Positions 46,078-57,799 of a stretch of 64,000 bases of DNA are shown one piece after another; position 1 is the first letter of the stretch; each line of letters opens with the position of its first letter. The stretch comes from Polytrichum commune (Eukaryota > Streptophyta > Polytrichopsida > Polytrichales > Polytrichaceae). A program made the position numbers and the translations under genes. The stretch spans positions 10,912,001 through 10,976,000 of the forward strand of contig OX485803.1 in NCBI GenBank assembly GCA_950295325.1, given 5' to 3'. A model generated the notes under the pieces. The model ran no database searches and was not told the origin of the DNA. It saw nothing but the letters and a program-made list of their open reading frames with translations.

Positions 46078-47226
46078 TGGCTATCCCAAGAGTGGGATGA
46101 GTCTTGTCACCAAGCCTTTGGGGAGCTCAAGAGCAAGTTTCCTTCACAAGATGTGGTTAAGTTCCCGAGTTTTCACAAGCATTTTGAGATGCACATGGAG
46201 GCGAAGGACTTTACCATCGGCGGATGTTGGTCCAAGATGGATGACCATTGCTTATGGGAGCATTAAGCTCCATGGTTGTCGAACCTTGTACGGCTTGTGC
46301 AAGAAATGGTTATCCCAAGAGTGGGATGAGCCTTGCCACCAAGCCTTTTGGGGAACTTAAGACCCAGTTCTCTTCGCCACCCGTGCTCAAGTTCGTGGAG
46401 TTTGACAAACCTTTGAGGTGCATACGGGGGCAAGTGACTTTAGCATTGGCGGATGTTGAGGCAAAATGGATGCCCTTTGCATATAAGAGCATGAAGCTCG
46501 ATGGTTGTCCGACCTTGTCCAACTTGTGCAAGAAATGGCTATCCCAAGAGTGGGATGAGCCTTGTTACCAAGTCTTTGAGGAGCTTAAGAGCAAGCTCTC
46601 TTCGCCGCCCGTGCTCAAGTTTGCGAAATTTGACAAACCTTTTGAAATGCATACGGGGGCGAGTGACTTTACCATTGGCGGATGTTGATCCAAGATGGAT
46701 GCCCATTGCATATGGAAGCATTAAGCTTAAAGGTTGTCAAACCTTGTGCGACTTGTGAAAGAAATGGCTATCTTAAGAGTGGGATGAGCCTTGCCCCAAA
46801 AGTCTTTGGGGAGCTTAATACAAAGTCGTCTTTGCCACCCGTGTTCAAGTTCGCGGAGCTTGACAAACCTTTTGAGGTGAATACGGGGTGGCGAGTGACT
46901 TTGCCATTGGCGGATGGTTAATGTAAGATGGATGGCCATTGCGTATGAGAGCGTTAAGCTTGATGGTTATCCGACCTTATCCGACTTGTGAAAGAAATGG
47001 CTATCCCAAGAGTGGGATGATGTTTGTCATGAGTCTTTGGGGAGCTTAAGACCAAGTTCTCTTCGCCGCCCGTGGTCAAGTTCGCGGAGCTTGACAAACC
47101 TTTTGAGGTGCATACGGGGTTGATTAACTTTGCCAATGGCGGATTGTTGATGTAAGATGGATGGCCATTGCATTTGGGAGCATGAAGCTCGATGGTTGTC
47201 AAAGAAGACAACCAACTCATGACAAA
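46078..47226 (+). repeat. five 229-bp RNase H modules in element B
   Basis: Units start at 46078, 46307, 46536, 46765 and 46998 (steps 229, 229, 229, 233). Each runs from WLSQEWDE to the IAYGSMKLDGC-type end. After unit 5 the sequence continues into ordinary RNase H (CRSALLEDVATLFGV). Copies after the first have TGAS (or a damaged form) where TDAS is expected. Confidence 0.9.
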
Positions 47227-47434
47227 GAACTTCTTTGTCGTAGTGCATTGCTTGAAGATGTGGCGACACTATTTGGGGTCGCACAAAGCAAAGGTCTACA
47301 TGGACAATGTGTCCTAAAAGAATTTTGACATTCAAGCGCAAGTGAGCGTCAAGTCATTGCGGTGGCATGATAGTTTGGCGCTTATGAAGGTGGATTTGAT
47401 CCACAAACCGGACCGTGGAAATGTGGTGCCGGAT

Positions 47435-48408
47435 TGTCGCGCACCTCTTCATGAGGAGTGGCCAAAACACCATGGGCACAAGGGGGACCCCGGAGTGACA
47501 CCCGGGACTTGTGGCGCCATTGGTGAGAGGGCCCAAGTGATCCTAGTGTGGGTGAGGGCCCCGGGCGTTGGGAACGCCTCCCACCCACAAAGACTAGGAG
47601 GCATGAGGGTGAGGCCATGAGCTATGCGTAGCTCATGGCGTGGTGATTCTAGAATGCTCAAGATCACCTCAATCGGAGGTGTGAGCTAGGAGTTATGGCC
47701 ATTTGAGTGGGGTGCTGTCCCGGGACAGCGCCCTGGTACAGCAGTGCCTGGGAGTGATTCCCGGGACTGCCAAGGTTCAAACAGGCATAACTTCCTCAAG
47801 ACTTGCCCGAATGGGGCAAGCGAGGAGTCCATCGGCATCTACGTGAAGCGTAGATGAGGATGGAGTGGTTGGTTGTTATGATCAGACATCATACAAGGAA
47901 GTTATGATGGTCTGAAGCTGCTGGGGGGGTTCTAGGCCCAGCAGCTAAGGGAAAATGTCCACTTGGCCCCAACTCTTGGTAGAGAGACAAGAGGTTGGTT
48001 GGCGGTGGGGTAGGGGCCCCGTGTAGAGTCCTAGAGGCTTATATGGGTGAGGTGGTGTGGCCTCACCCACCCGAGGCCGAAAGGCAAGGCCTCCATGGGC
48101 ATTGGCCCATTGTGAGGCCATAGTTGCCTAGTATGGTTCGGGTTGTTGTAGTGTTGCTCCGGCAATGCGATGATCAACATAGGATTGGACTTCCATGGAT
48201 GGAAGTCCACATCTAAGGAATGGTTACCGATTAAAGGGTGAGTCCCAAAAGCAAAGTAGGAGGGTTGGTTCCCTCCTATGAACTATAAGGTCCGGGGTAG
48301 GAGGAGCTAACCATTAGCATGGCGGAATGCGAATGGTTAGCGCTCGTAACCTTTGCTAAAATTGAAAATTGGCAAGATTGTCAAAGGGGCTTAGCAAGGG
48401 TTGCGACA
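47435..48408 (+). repeat. 5' LTR of element C
   Basis: 974 bp, TGTCGCGCACC ... GGGTTGCGACA. It shares several private changes with 53456-54429 (for example CCCCGTGTAGAGTCC and AACTATAAGGTCCGG). Confidence 0.97.
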
Positions 48409-48800
48409 CTTGGTATCAGAGGAGGGTTCCAATATTTGAGCTAGCACTTTGAGGGAGACATGGCTATCAAACGTGAGGGTTATTATGGTTAGCTCGGGGT
48501 TTCCAAAAGGTTGTGAGGCTCAAATTGGAACAAAGATCATGTGTAAAGGGAATTTGACCATACCATTGGTTCTAATGACAATGGTGGGCATGATGGTGGA
48601 TTCGGTAAGGAAATTGGTGGAGTCCTTTGAAAGGGCTCCCGCACACCTCAAAAAAACATTTGGGGCCTAGAATACCGAATGCACCCAAAACCTTGGAGGG
48701 CATTAATGTTGGATTGAAATTCCAATTCGAAATGCTTGGAAGGTATTGATGTTGGAATGAATTTGGTGGAAATGAGGCGTCCGGGCCTCTTAAGGCGTAT

Positions 48801-49560
48801 ATGCGCGCATTTCACACCCAAATGAATAGTACATCTTTGATGAACGAGCTTTCTAAGAAATGCATCGTTTTAGGTGGGTTTCAAAAGCGGGTAGTGAATA
48901 CCAAGTTCAAATTTCCAAAGTTTATTGAGGTTGTAGCGGGGATCATCAAAATTGCCATGAGCATCAAGGCCGATGACCCCATTAAGCAATTTGGCGGTGC
49001 GTTACAACAATGGACGTTGAGGGGAGATAGGTTCCCCGCCAAATAATACTTGTGCCGCGAACCGGATGTAAGACGATGGCATTGTGGCCAAGGCTAGTAG
49101 CCTTAAGCCGAGGCCAAGTCTTTTGTACCTTGAGGCTCAAATGAATGGGAGAAATGTCTTATGTATTGATAAAGAGGCTACCACTTCTTCTTGAGCCCAA
49201 AACTCATAAGGGAGTTGGGGCTTGCCGATTGGTAGAGCGGGCAAGCCCACCAAGGTGCGGTTTGGAAAGGGCGATCCGCATGAGACAAAGGAGGCCGCGA
49301 TGCATGTAACCTTTCAACGTGGGACATTGGATTTTTGTCAAAATTTCACACCAAGTGAAATAGATAAAATGCATGTCATTGTGAAGGCCGCCTTTTTTGA
49401 AACTCACATGATAGATGTGAGGTGCAAGCCGGTGTGCTTGCCGTACATTATGATGTGTCATAATGGCAAAGAATTGAAGTTCAAATTAACAATGACTCCT
49501 ATGGTAGGAGGACCTAAGTTGAATTTGGTCTTAATGGACCGAATAAAAATAAAAATAAAA
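48801..49560 (+). pseudogene. gag-position and protease-region remnants of element C
   Basis: The frame 48801-49046 contains FIEVVAGIIKIAMSIKADD and ALQQWTLRGDRFPAK, in the position of gag; possibly a capsid remnant (low confidence). The frame from 49222 carries LDFCQNFTPSEI and AAFFETHMIDVRCKPV, then TMTPMVGGPKLNLVLMD, the protease-RT linker. An A15 run follows at about 49694-49708 just before the RT deletion point. Confidence 0.6.
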
Positions 49561-49942
49561 AAACATAATGGTCGTGGTTCAATTGGAGCAACTCCAAGGA
49601 ACATATGGGGAGGCTAGGAAAGATGGGCCTCCCCCAAACAACATTGGTGTGATGTTGGTGAAATACAAGGATGTATTCACCAATGTGTTGCACAAAAAAA
49701 AAAAAAAATTACCGCCAAGAAGTGAAAAATAACTTTGCTCAACGAGAGATTGAGCTCTTGAGGTATGTGGTGATAAATGAAGTTGGTGGACGAACATGAA
49801 GAATGTCAAGGCAATCCAAAAGGAGAATTGGCCCTTGATTCAAAAGGGCTTAGGTAATTTGTTGGCCTAGCCAATTAGTACCACAACTTCATTCGAGAGT
49901 TTTCTAAGGTTGCTAGGACCTTATTCAACTTATTGAGGAAAA

Positions 49943-50866
49943 TGGCTATCTTAAGAGTGGGATGAGCCTTGCCCCCAAAGTCTTTGGGGAGCTTAATACA
50001 AAGTTGTCTTTGCCACCCGTGTTCAAGTTCGCGGAGCTTGACAAACCTTTTGAGGTGAATACGGGGTGGCGAGTGACTTTGCCATTGGCGGATGGTTAAT
50101 GTAAGATGGATGACCATTGCATATAAGAGCATGAATCTCGATGGTTGTCCGACCTTGTCCAACTTATGCAAGAAATGGCTATCCCAAAAGTGGGATGAGC
50201 TTTGCCACCAAGTCTTTAAGGAGCTTAAGACCAAGTTTTCTTCGCCGCCCGTGCTCAAGTTTGCGAAATTTGACAAACCTTTTGAGGTGCATACGGGGGC
50301 GAGTAACTTTACCATTGGCGGATGTTGATCCAAGATGGATGCCCATTGCATATGGGAGCACTAAGCTTAAAGGTTGTCAAACCTTGTGCGACTTGTGAAA
50401 GAAATGGCTATCCCAAGAGTGGGATGAGCCTTGCCACCAAGTCTTTGAGAAGCTTAAGAGCAAGTTCTCTTCGCCGCCCGTGCTCAAGTTCGCGGAGTTT
50501 GACAAACCTTTTGAGGTGCATACGGGGGCGAGTGACTTTACCATTGGCGGATGTTGAGGCAAGATAGATGGCCATGGCATATGAGAGCATGAAGCTCGAT
50601 GGTTGTCCCACCTTGTGCGACTTGTGGAAGAAATGGCTATCCCAAGAGTGGGATGATGTTTGTCACGAGTCTTTGGGGAGCTTAACACCAAGTTCTCTTC
50701 GCCGCCCGTGCTCAAGTTCGCGGAGCTTGACAAACCTTTCGAGGTGCATACGGGGGTGAGTGCCTTTGCCAATGGTGGATTATGTGTAAGATGGATGGCC
50801 ATTGCATATGGGAGCATAAAACTCGATGGTTGTCAAAGAAGACAACCAACTCATGACAAAGAACTT
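49943..50866 (+). repeat. four 229-bp RNase H modules in element C
   Basis: Units start at 49943, 50176, 50405 and 50634 (steps 233, 229, 229). The first is closest to unit 4 of element B, with the same TCTTAAGAGTGGG start and 233-bp step, so B- and C-type arrays share history but differ in number and order of units. Confidence 0.9.
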
Positions 50867-51149
50867 CTTTGCCGTAGTGCATTGCTTGAAAATGTGGCGA
50901 CATTATATGGGGTCGCACAAAGCAAAGGTCTACATGGACAATGTGTCCTAAAAGTATTTTGACATACAAGCGTAAGTGAACGCCAAGTCATTGTGGAGGC
51001 ATGATAGTTTGGCGCTTATGAAGGTGGATTTGATCCACAAACCGGACCGTGGAAATGTGGTGCCGGATGCGCGAAGTAGACCGGAAGAGTTCCAAGCAAT
51101 GAGAACCATCCAAACCTTGTGGCTAATGTGTGCCGGCAAAGGAAACTTG

Positions 51150-52440
51150 TGATGCAAGATACGGGAGGGGTAAATTAACTACCCCAAAGCACAAAAGCTT
51201 TTAGGTGAGCTTCGCAAGAGCAAGGTGCTCAAAGAGGTTAAGTTGGTGGACGGATTGTTCAAGTGCAACCAAAGTCGGGTATATGTGCCACAAGGCAAGT
51301 TGAGGCTATCGGTTTTGAAGGAGGAATATGATAGTCCTATTGCCGGCCATAGAGGAGAAAGAAAAAGCCGCCATAGAATGGTGTCAAAGAGGAACCATTG
51401 GCGGTGCATAAAGGAAGATATAGCCCACTTTGTGAAGGCTTGAATCAAAGTGCCAAGTGAACCGAGCCTCTTACCAAAAGCAAGGCGGCTTCTTGCAACC
51501 GTTGCCTATCCCGTTGGCGCCATGGCATGGTATGTGCATGGACTTGATGACAAGTTTGCCGGAGTCACATGGGTATGATGCCATCTTGTTGATGGTAGAG
51601 TGGTTTGCCAAGTGGACACACATGGTGCCGATTGTGGGAACCGCCACCGCGTTGGAGACCGCATAGCCTTTTCTCAAAGGATGGTTGAGGCACCACGGGT
51701 TGCCAAGAGTGATTGTGTGGGATCAAGATCCAAAGTTCACAAGTGCATTTTCAATGCATTTCTCTAAGGAGGTCGGAATGAAACTAAGGTTTAGCACGAC
51801 CTTGCATTCCCAAATGAATGGGAAATCGGAGCGTGTGAATGGAGTCTTGAAGCAATACTTGAGGAACTTGGTGGGGGCGGACCAAGGAGATTGGGCGGAC
51901 TATGTGGGTCGAGCGGAGTGTAATTGCAATGTAGCCACGCACTTGGCTACCAAGGGGTGGTCTTTGGTGGTGGCTTATGGAGTGGATGCGCTCCAACCTA
52001 TTAACCTAGCTCTCGAGGGGGCACATTCAACACTAGAGTTCAACCAAGATGGTGAGGACTTGGCCAAGAAGCGTGAACAAGTCTTGGAGATGACCAAGTT
52101 GTTGGTGGAGAAAGCCCGAAGGTGCTACGGAGTGCAAGTCAATGCCGGAAGACGCGAAGTGGAGAATGAGGTGGGCCAAAAGGCGTTGTTGAATGTGAAC
52201 AACTTCACTTAGCCGGAAGGCCTCACTCCAAAGTTCATGTCCAAAATTGGAGCTCCGTTTCCCATTGTGGAACAAGTGGTCAAGGACATATATAAGTTGG
52301 AATTACCGCCGGAGATCAAAGTGCATCCGACATTTCATGTCTCATTACGAAAGTCATTTTAGGACGACACCTTGTGGCCCGATCACAAGCAAGTGATTAG
52401 GCCACCTCCCGACCTTGTGGACGTCATTTGGAACATGAGG
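51150..52440 (+). pseudogene. integrase of element C
   Basis: The zinc region (SPIAGHRGERKSRHR) is followed by the first Asp segment (MDLMTSLP). The same TAG as in A and B follows at 51664-51666, then WDQDPKFTS and ERVNGVLKQYL in an open frame to a TAG at 52210-52212 (just after NVNNFT), another stop shared with B but not A. The catalytic residues are kept, but no uninterrupted protein can be made from this copy. Confidence 0.88.
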
Positions 52441-53455
52441 TAAGAGGGCATCCCCAAGTGTAGGAAGCCCAAGTGAAAAGGAAAGAAAAAGTACAAAGGA
52501 GTACTTGGTGAAATGGTGAGGATACCATGAGAAAAAAACCGCTTGGGTGGCGGCAAGAGACATGGTCAACACCAATGAATTGGTGAAGCACTTTGAAGAA
52601 ACTAAGGCTAGACATTCCAATAAAAAGAAGCGTAGGCATTGATGAGGACATCAATCTCCTTTAGTGAGGGAGAGACTCTAGTAGCAAACATAGCTTCGAG
52701 GTTAATTGCTCCACAACATGCACTTGTTCTTTGGCTTGAGGGAATAAAGTCCAAACTTTAGTGGTGCAAAGAGAAAAGTATGAGATGAGGTCCTAGTCTT
52801 GTACTTGTGCTTGGTTAATGGAAGAGGGGGAATAGACATGCCAAACTAGGTTGGGTAAGCCGAGTAATTGGGGCCATGGCTTGGAGGGGCCTTGGATAAA
52901 ACCAAGAAACTTCTTAGTTGTGGGCTTGTCCGGGCGGGGACAAGGTGATGGCGCGTGCTCATAAAAGTGCTACCCGCGAGCTAACGAGAGTTGGCGCATG
53001 GGAGTCATGAACCCATGTCTCGAAACAACAAAGTGGGAACCGAGTCGGGCGGGACTTGGCATCACCCCCGTGCGATCGAGGCGTGGCTTAACAATGGAAA
53101 GCCATCTCGGAGTTGCAACCGAGACAACTTAGTGGAAGCGTTGAGGTCTCGCCTAGATGTGTCATGTTAGGCTAGTGGAGCCTAACGGGGGAGGCCCCAA
53201 AGGAGGGGCAACCCAAGTGAATCCCAAAGTAGGTGGGTCTAGTATAGGTTAGGTCCTTGGATGAGAGATCCAAGGTCGCTGACGGACCACCTAGGAACGA
53301 CACCTTTGGGACCATGCCAAATTTGAAGATGCATTGTGGGGGTCGCGCCCTAAGGTAAACACAATGCCGCACCATAGAGGATGGCAACTTGAGAATTGGT
53401 GTGCCGACTACGAGTATAGTCGATGAGGGCATCGACTCCGTTTGGTGGGGGTGAG
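52430..53455 (+). other. chromodomain remnant and 3' noncoding region of element C
   Basis: The broken chromodomain-like part (EYLVKW-type text, ELVKHFEET) ends near 52642. The remaining 0.8 kb matches 16601-17413 of A and ends with the purine tract GGTGGGGGTGAG next to the 3' LTR. Confidence 0.75.
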
Positions 53456-54429
53456 TGTCGCGCACCTCTCCATGAGGAGTGGCCAAAACACCATGGGCAC
53501 AAGGGGGACCCCGGAGTGACACCCGGGACTTGTGGCGCCGTTGGTGAGAGGGCCCAAGTGATCCTAGTGTGGGTGAGGGCCCCGGGCGTTGGGAACGCCT
53601 CCCACCCACAAAGACTAGGAGGCATGAGGGTGAGGCCATGAGCTATGCGTAGCTCATGGCGTGGTGATTCTAGAATGCTCAAGATCACCTCAATCGGAGG
53701 TGTGAGCTAGGAGTTATGGCCATTTGAGTGGGGTGCTGTCCCGGGACAGCGCCCTGGTACAGCAGTGCCTGGGAGTGATTCCCGGGACTGCCAAGGTTCA
53801 AACAGGCATAACTTCCTCAAGACTTGCCCGAATGGGGCAAGCGAGGAGTCCATCGGCATCTACGTGAAGCGTAGATGAGGATGGAGTGGTTGGTTGTTAT
53901 GATCAGACATCATACAAGGAAGTTATGATGGTCTGAAGCTGCTGGGGGGGTTCTAGGCCCAGCAGCTAAGGGAAAATGTCCACTTGGCCCCAACTCTTGG
54001 TAGAGAGACAAGAGGTTGGTTGGCGGTGGGGTAGGGGCCCCGTGTAGAGTCCTAGAGGCTTATATGGGTGAGGTGGTGTGGCCTCACCCACCCGAGGCCG
54101 AAAGGCAAGGCCTCCATGGGCATTGGCCCATTGTGAGGCCATAGTTGCCTAGTATGGTTCGGGTTGTTGTAGTGTTGCTCCGGCAATGCGATGATCAACA
54201 TAGGATTGGACTTCCATGGATGGAAGTCCACATCTAAGGAATGGTTACCGATTAAAGGGTGAGTCCCAAAAGCAAAGTAGGAGGGTTGGTTCCCTCCTAT
54301 GAACTATAAGGTCCGGGGTAGGAGGAGCTAACCATTAGCATGGCGGAATGCGAATGGTTAGCGCTCGTAACCTTTGCTAAAATTGAAAATTGGCAAGATT
54401 GTCAAAGGGGCTTAGCAAGGGTTGCGACA
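53456..54429 (+). repeat. 3' LTR of element C
   Basis: 974 bp, near-identical to the 5' LTR of C, followed by the CGGAT target duplication and the continuation of element B. Confidence 0.97.
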
Positions 54430-54434
54430 CGGAT

Positions 54435-56012
54435 GCGCGAAGTACACCGGATGAGTTCCAAGCAATGAGAACCATCCAAACCTTGTGGCTAATGTGTGCC
54501 GGCGAAGGAAACTTGTGATGCAAGATACGGGAGGGGTAAATTTACTATCCCAAAAGCACAAAAACTTTTAGGTGAACTTCGCAAGAGCAAGGTGCTCAAA
54601 GAGGTTAAGTTCGTGGACGGATTGTTCAAGTGCAAGCAAAGTTGGGTGTATGTGCCACGAGGCAAGTTGAGGCTATCGGTTTTGAAGGAGGAATTTGATA
54701 GTCCTATTGCCGGCCTTAGAGGAGAAAGAAAAAAACCGCCATAGAATGGTGTCATGGAGGTACCATTGGCGGTGCATAAAGGAAGATATAACCCACTTTG
54801 TGAAGGCTTGAATTAAAGTGCAAAGTGAACCGAGCTCTTACCAAAAGCAAGGCGGTTTCTTGCAACCGTTGCCTATCCCGTCGGCGCCATGGCATAGTAT
54901 GTGCATGGACTTGATCACAAGTTTGCCGGAGTCACATGGGTATGATGCCATCTTGTTGATGGTAGAGCGGTTTGCCAAGTTGGCACACATGGTGCCGATT
55001 GTGGGAACCGCCACCGCGTTGGAGACCGCATAGCCTTTTCTCAAAGGATGGTTGAGGCACCACGGGTTGCCAAGAGTGATTGTGTGGGATCAAGATCCAA
55101 AGTTCACAAGTGCATTTTCAATGCATTTCTCTAAGGAGGTTGTATTGAAACTAAGGTTTAGCACGGCCGTGTATTCCCAAATGGATGGGAAAACAAAGCG
55201 TGTGAATGGAGACTTGAAGCAATACTTGAGGAACTTGGTGGGGGCGGACCAAGGAGATTGGGCGAACTATGTGGGTCGAGCGGAGTGTAATTGCAATGTA
55301 GCCACGCACTTGGCTACCAAGGGGTGGTCTTTGGTGGTGGCTTATGGAGTGGATGCGCTCCAACCTATTAACCTAGCTCTCGAGGGGGCACATTCAACAC
55401 TAGAGTTCAACCAAGATGGTGAGGACTTGGCCAAGGAGCAAAAAAACAAGTCTTGGAGATGACCAAGTTGTTGGTGGAGAAAGCCCGAAGGTGGTACGAA
55501 GTGCGAATCAATGCCGGAAGACGCGAAGTGGAGAATGAGGTGGGCCAAAAGGTGTTGTTGAATGTGAACAACTTCACTTAGCCGGAAGGCCTCGCTCCAA
55601 AAGTTCATGTCCAAAATTGGAGCTTCGTTTTCCATTGTGGAACAAGTGTTCAAGGACATATATAAGTTGGAATTACCGCCCGAGATCAAAGTGCATCTAA
55701 CATTTCATGTCTCATTACTAAAGCCATTCACGGAATATACGTTGTGGGCCGATCACAAGCAAGTGAGTAAGCCACCTTCCGACCTTGTGGAGGTCATTTG
55801 GAACATGAGGTAAGAGGGCATCCTCAAGTGTAGGAAGACCAAGTGAAAATGAAAGAAAATGTACAAAGGAGTACTTGGTGAAATGGTGAGGATACCATGA
55901 GAAAGAAGCCGTTTGGGTAGCGGCAAGAGACATGATGAACGGCAAGGAATTGGTAAAGCACTTTGAAGAAACTAAGGCTAGACATTCCAATAAAATGAAG
56001 CGTAGGCATTGA
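54435..56012 (+). pseudogene. integrase and chromodomain remnant of element B
   Basis: Continuation of B after the C insertion: end of RNase H, integrase zinc region, first Asp (MDLITSLP), the family TAG at 55031-55033, then WDQDPKFTS and RVNGDLKQYL, where the catalytic Glu codon reads Lys (KTKRVNG instead of ERVNG). A TAG interrupts after NVNNFT (55578-55580). A broken chromodomain follows at about 55800-56012. The lost Glu means this copy's integrase would be inactive even if translated. Confidence 0.85.
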
Positions 56013-56825
56013 TGAGGACATCAATCTCCTTTAGTGGGGGAGAGACGCTAGTAGCACACTTAGCTTCGAGGCTAATTGCTCCACAACATGAACTTGTTCT
56101 TTGGCTTGAGGGAATAAAGTCCAAACTTTAGTGGTGCAAAGAGAAAAGTACGAGATGAGGTCCTAGTCTTGTACTTGTGCTTGGTTAGTGGAAGAGGGGG
56201 AATAGATATGCCAAACTAGGTTGGGTAAGCCGAGTAATTGGGGCCATGGCTAGGAGGGGCCTTGGATAAAACCAAAAAACTTCTTAGTTGTGGGCTTGTC
56301 CGGGCGGGCACAAGGTGATGGCGCGTGCTCATAAAAGTGCTACCCGCGAGCTAACGAGAGTTGGCGCATGGGAGTCATGAACCCATGTCTCGAAAGAGCA
56401 AAGTGGGAACCGAGTCGGGCGGGACTTGGCATCACCCCCGTGCGATCGAGGCGTGGCTTAACAATGGAAAGCCATCTCGGAGTTGCAACCGAGACAACTT
56501 AGTGGAAGCGTTGAGGTCTCGCCTAGATGTGTCACGTTAGGCTAGTGGAGCCTAACGGGGGAGGCCCCAAAGGAGGGGCAACCCAAGTGAGTCCCAAAGT
56601 AGGTGGGCCTAGTGTAGGTTAGGTCCTTGGATGAGAGATCCAAGGTCGCTAACGGACCACCTAGGAACGACACCTTTGGGACCATGCCAAATTTGAAGAT
56701 GCATTGTGGGGGTCGCGCCCTAAGGTAAACACAATGCGGCACCATAGAGGATGGCAACTTGAGAATTGGTGTGCCGACTACGAGTATAGTCGATGAGGGC
56801 ATCGACTCCGTTTGGTGGGGGTGAG

Positions 56826-57799
56826 TGTCGCGCACCTCTCCATGAGGAGTGCCCGAAACACCATGGGCACAAGGGGGACCCCGGAGTGACACCCGGGACT
56901 TGTGGCGCCGTTGGTGAGAGGGCCCAAGTGATCCTAGTGTGGGTGAGGGCCCCGGGCGTTGGGAACGCCTCCCACCCACAAAGACTAGGAGGCATGAGGG
57001 TGAGGCCATGAGCTATGCGTAGCTCATGGCGTGGTGATTCTAGAATGCTCAAGAACACCTCAATCCGAGGTGTGAGCTAGGAGTTATGGCCATTTGAGTG
57101 GGGTGCTGTCCCGGGACAGCGCCCTGGTACAGCAGTGCCTGGGAGTGATTCCCGGGACTGCCAAGGTTCAAACAGGCATAACTTCCTCAAGACTTGCCCG
57201 AATGGGGCAAGCGAGGAGTCCATCGGCATCTACGTGAAGCGTAGATGAGGATGGAGTGGTTGGTTGTTATGATCAGACATCATACAAGGAAGTTATGATG
57301 GTCTGAAGCTGCTGGTGGGGGTTGTAGGCCCAGCAGCTAAGGGAAAATGTCCACTTGGCCCCAACTCTTGGTAGGGAGACAAGAGGTTGGTTGACGGTGG
57401 GGTAGGGGCCCCGCGTAGAGTCCTAGAGGCTTATATGGGTGAGGTGGTGTGGCCTCACCCACCCGAGGCCGAACGGCAAGGCCTCCATGGGCTTTGGCCT
57501 ATTGTGAGGCCATAGTTGCCTAGTATGGTTCGGGTTGTTGTAGTGTTGCTCCGGCAACGCGATGATCAACATAGGATTGGACTTCCATGGATGGAAGTCC
57601 ACATTGGGGAAATGGGTTACCGATTAAGGGGTGAGTCCCGAAAGCAAAGTAGGAGGGTTGGTTCCCTCCTATGAACTATTGGTCCGGGGTAAGAGGAGCT
57701 ATCCATTAGCATGGCGGAATGCGAAGGGTTAGCGCTCGTAACCTTTGGTAGAAACAAAAATTGGCAAGATTATTAAGGGACCTAGCAAGGGTTGCGACA
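56826..57799 (+). repeat. 3' LTR of element B
   Basis: 974 bp, TGTCGCGCACC ... GGGTTGCGACA, followed by the CTCGG target duplication and the right part of element D. Confidence 0.96.

Larger units (their letters stand above)
47435..54429 (+). mobile_element. Element C: youngest copy, nested in element B, TSD CGGAT
   Basis: 6995 bp with LTRs at 47435-48408 and 53456-54429 and target duplication CGGAT at 47430-47434 and 54430-54434. It is inserted in element B between the RNase H and integrase regions, at the bases coding VVPD|AR. C has the same site uninterrupted in its own body near 51060. I see only about two differences between its LTRs over 974 bp (near positions 14 and 85). The internal order equals A and B: primer site 48411-48422, remnants, four RNase H modules, integrase, chromodomain remnant, 3' region. 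Confidence 0.96.
43554..57799 (+). mobile_element. Element B: same chromovirus-type family, TSD CTCGG, carries element C
   Basis: LTRs at 43554-44525 and 56826-57799, with target duplication CTCGG at 43549-43553 and 57800-57804, inserted in element D. Own length without C is about 7.25 kb. The interior matches element A: iMet primer site (44528-44539), gag-position and protease remnants, five RNase H modules, integrase, chromodomain remnant and 0.8-kb 3' region. The RT core is missing; in its place is an A/T-rich patch near 45841-45880. The LTRs share diagnostic changes (for example TTATTAAGGGACCTAGC at the 3' end) and differ at roughly ten positions by eye. Confidence 0.95.
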
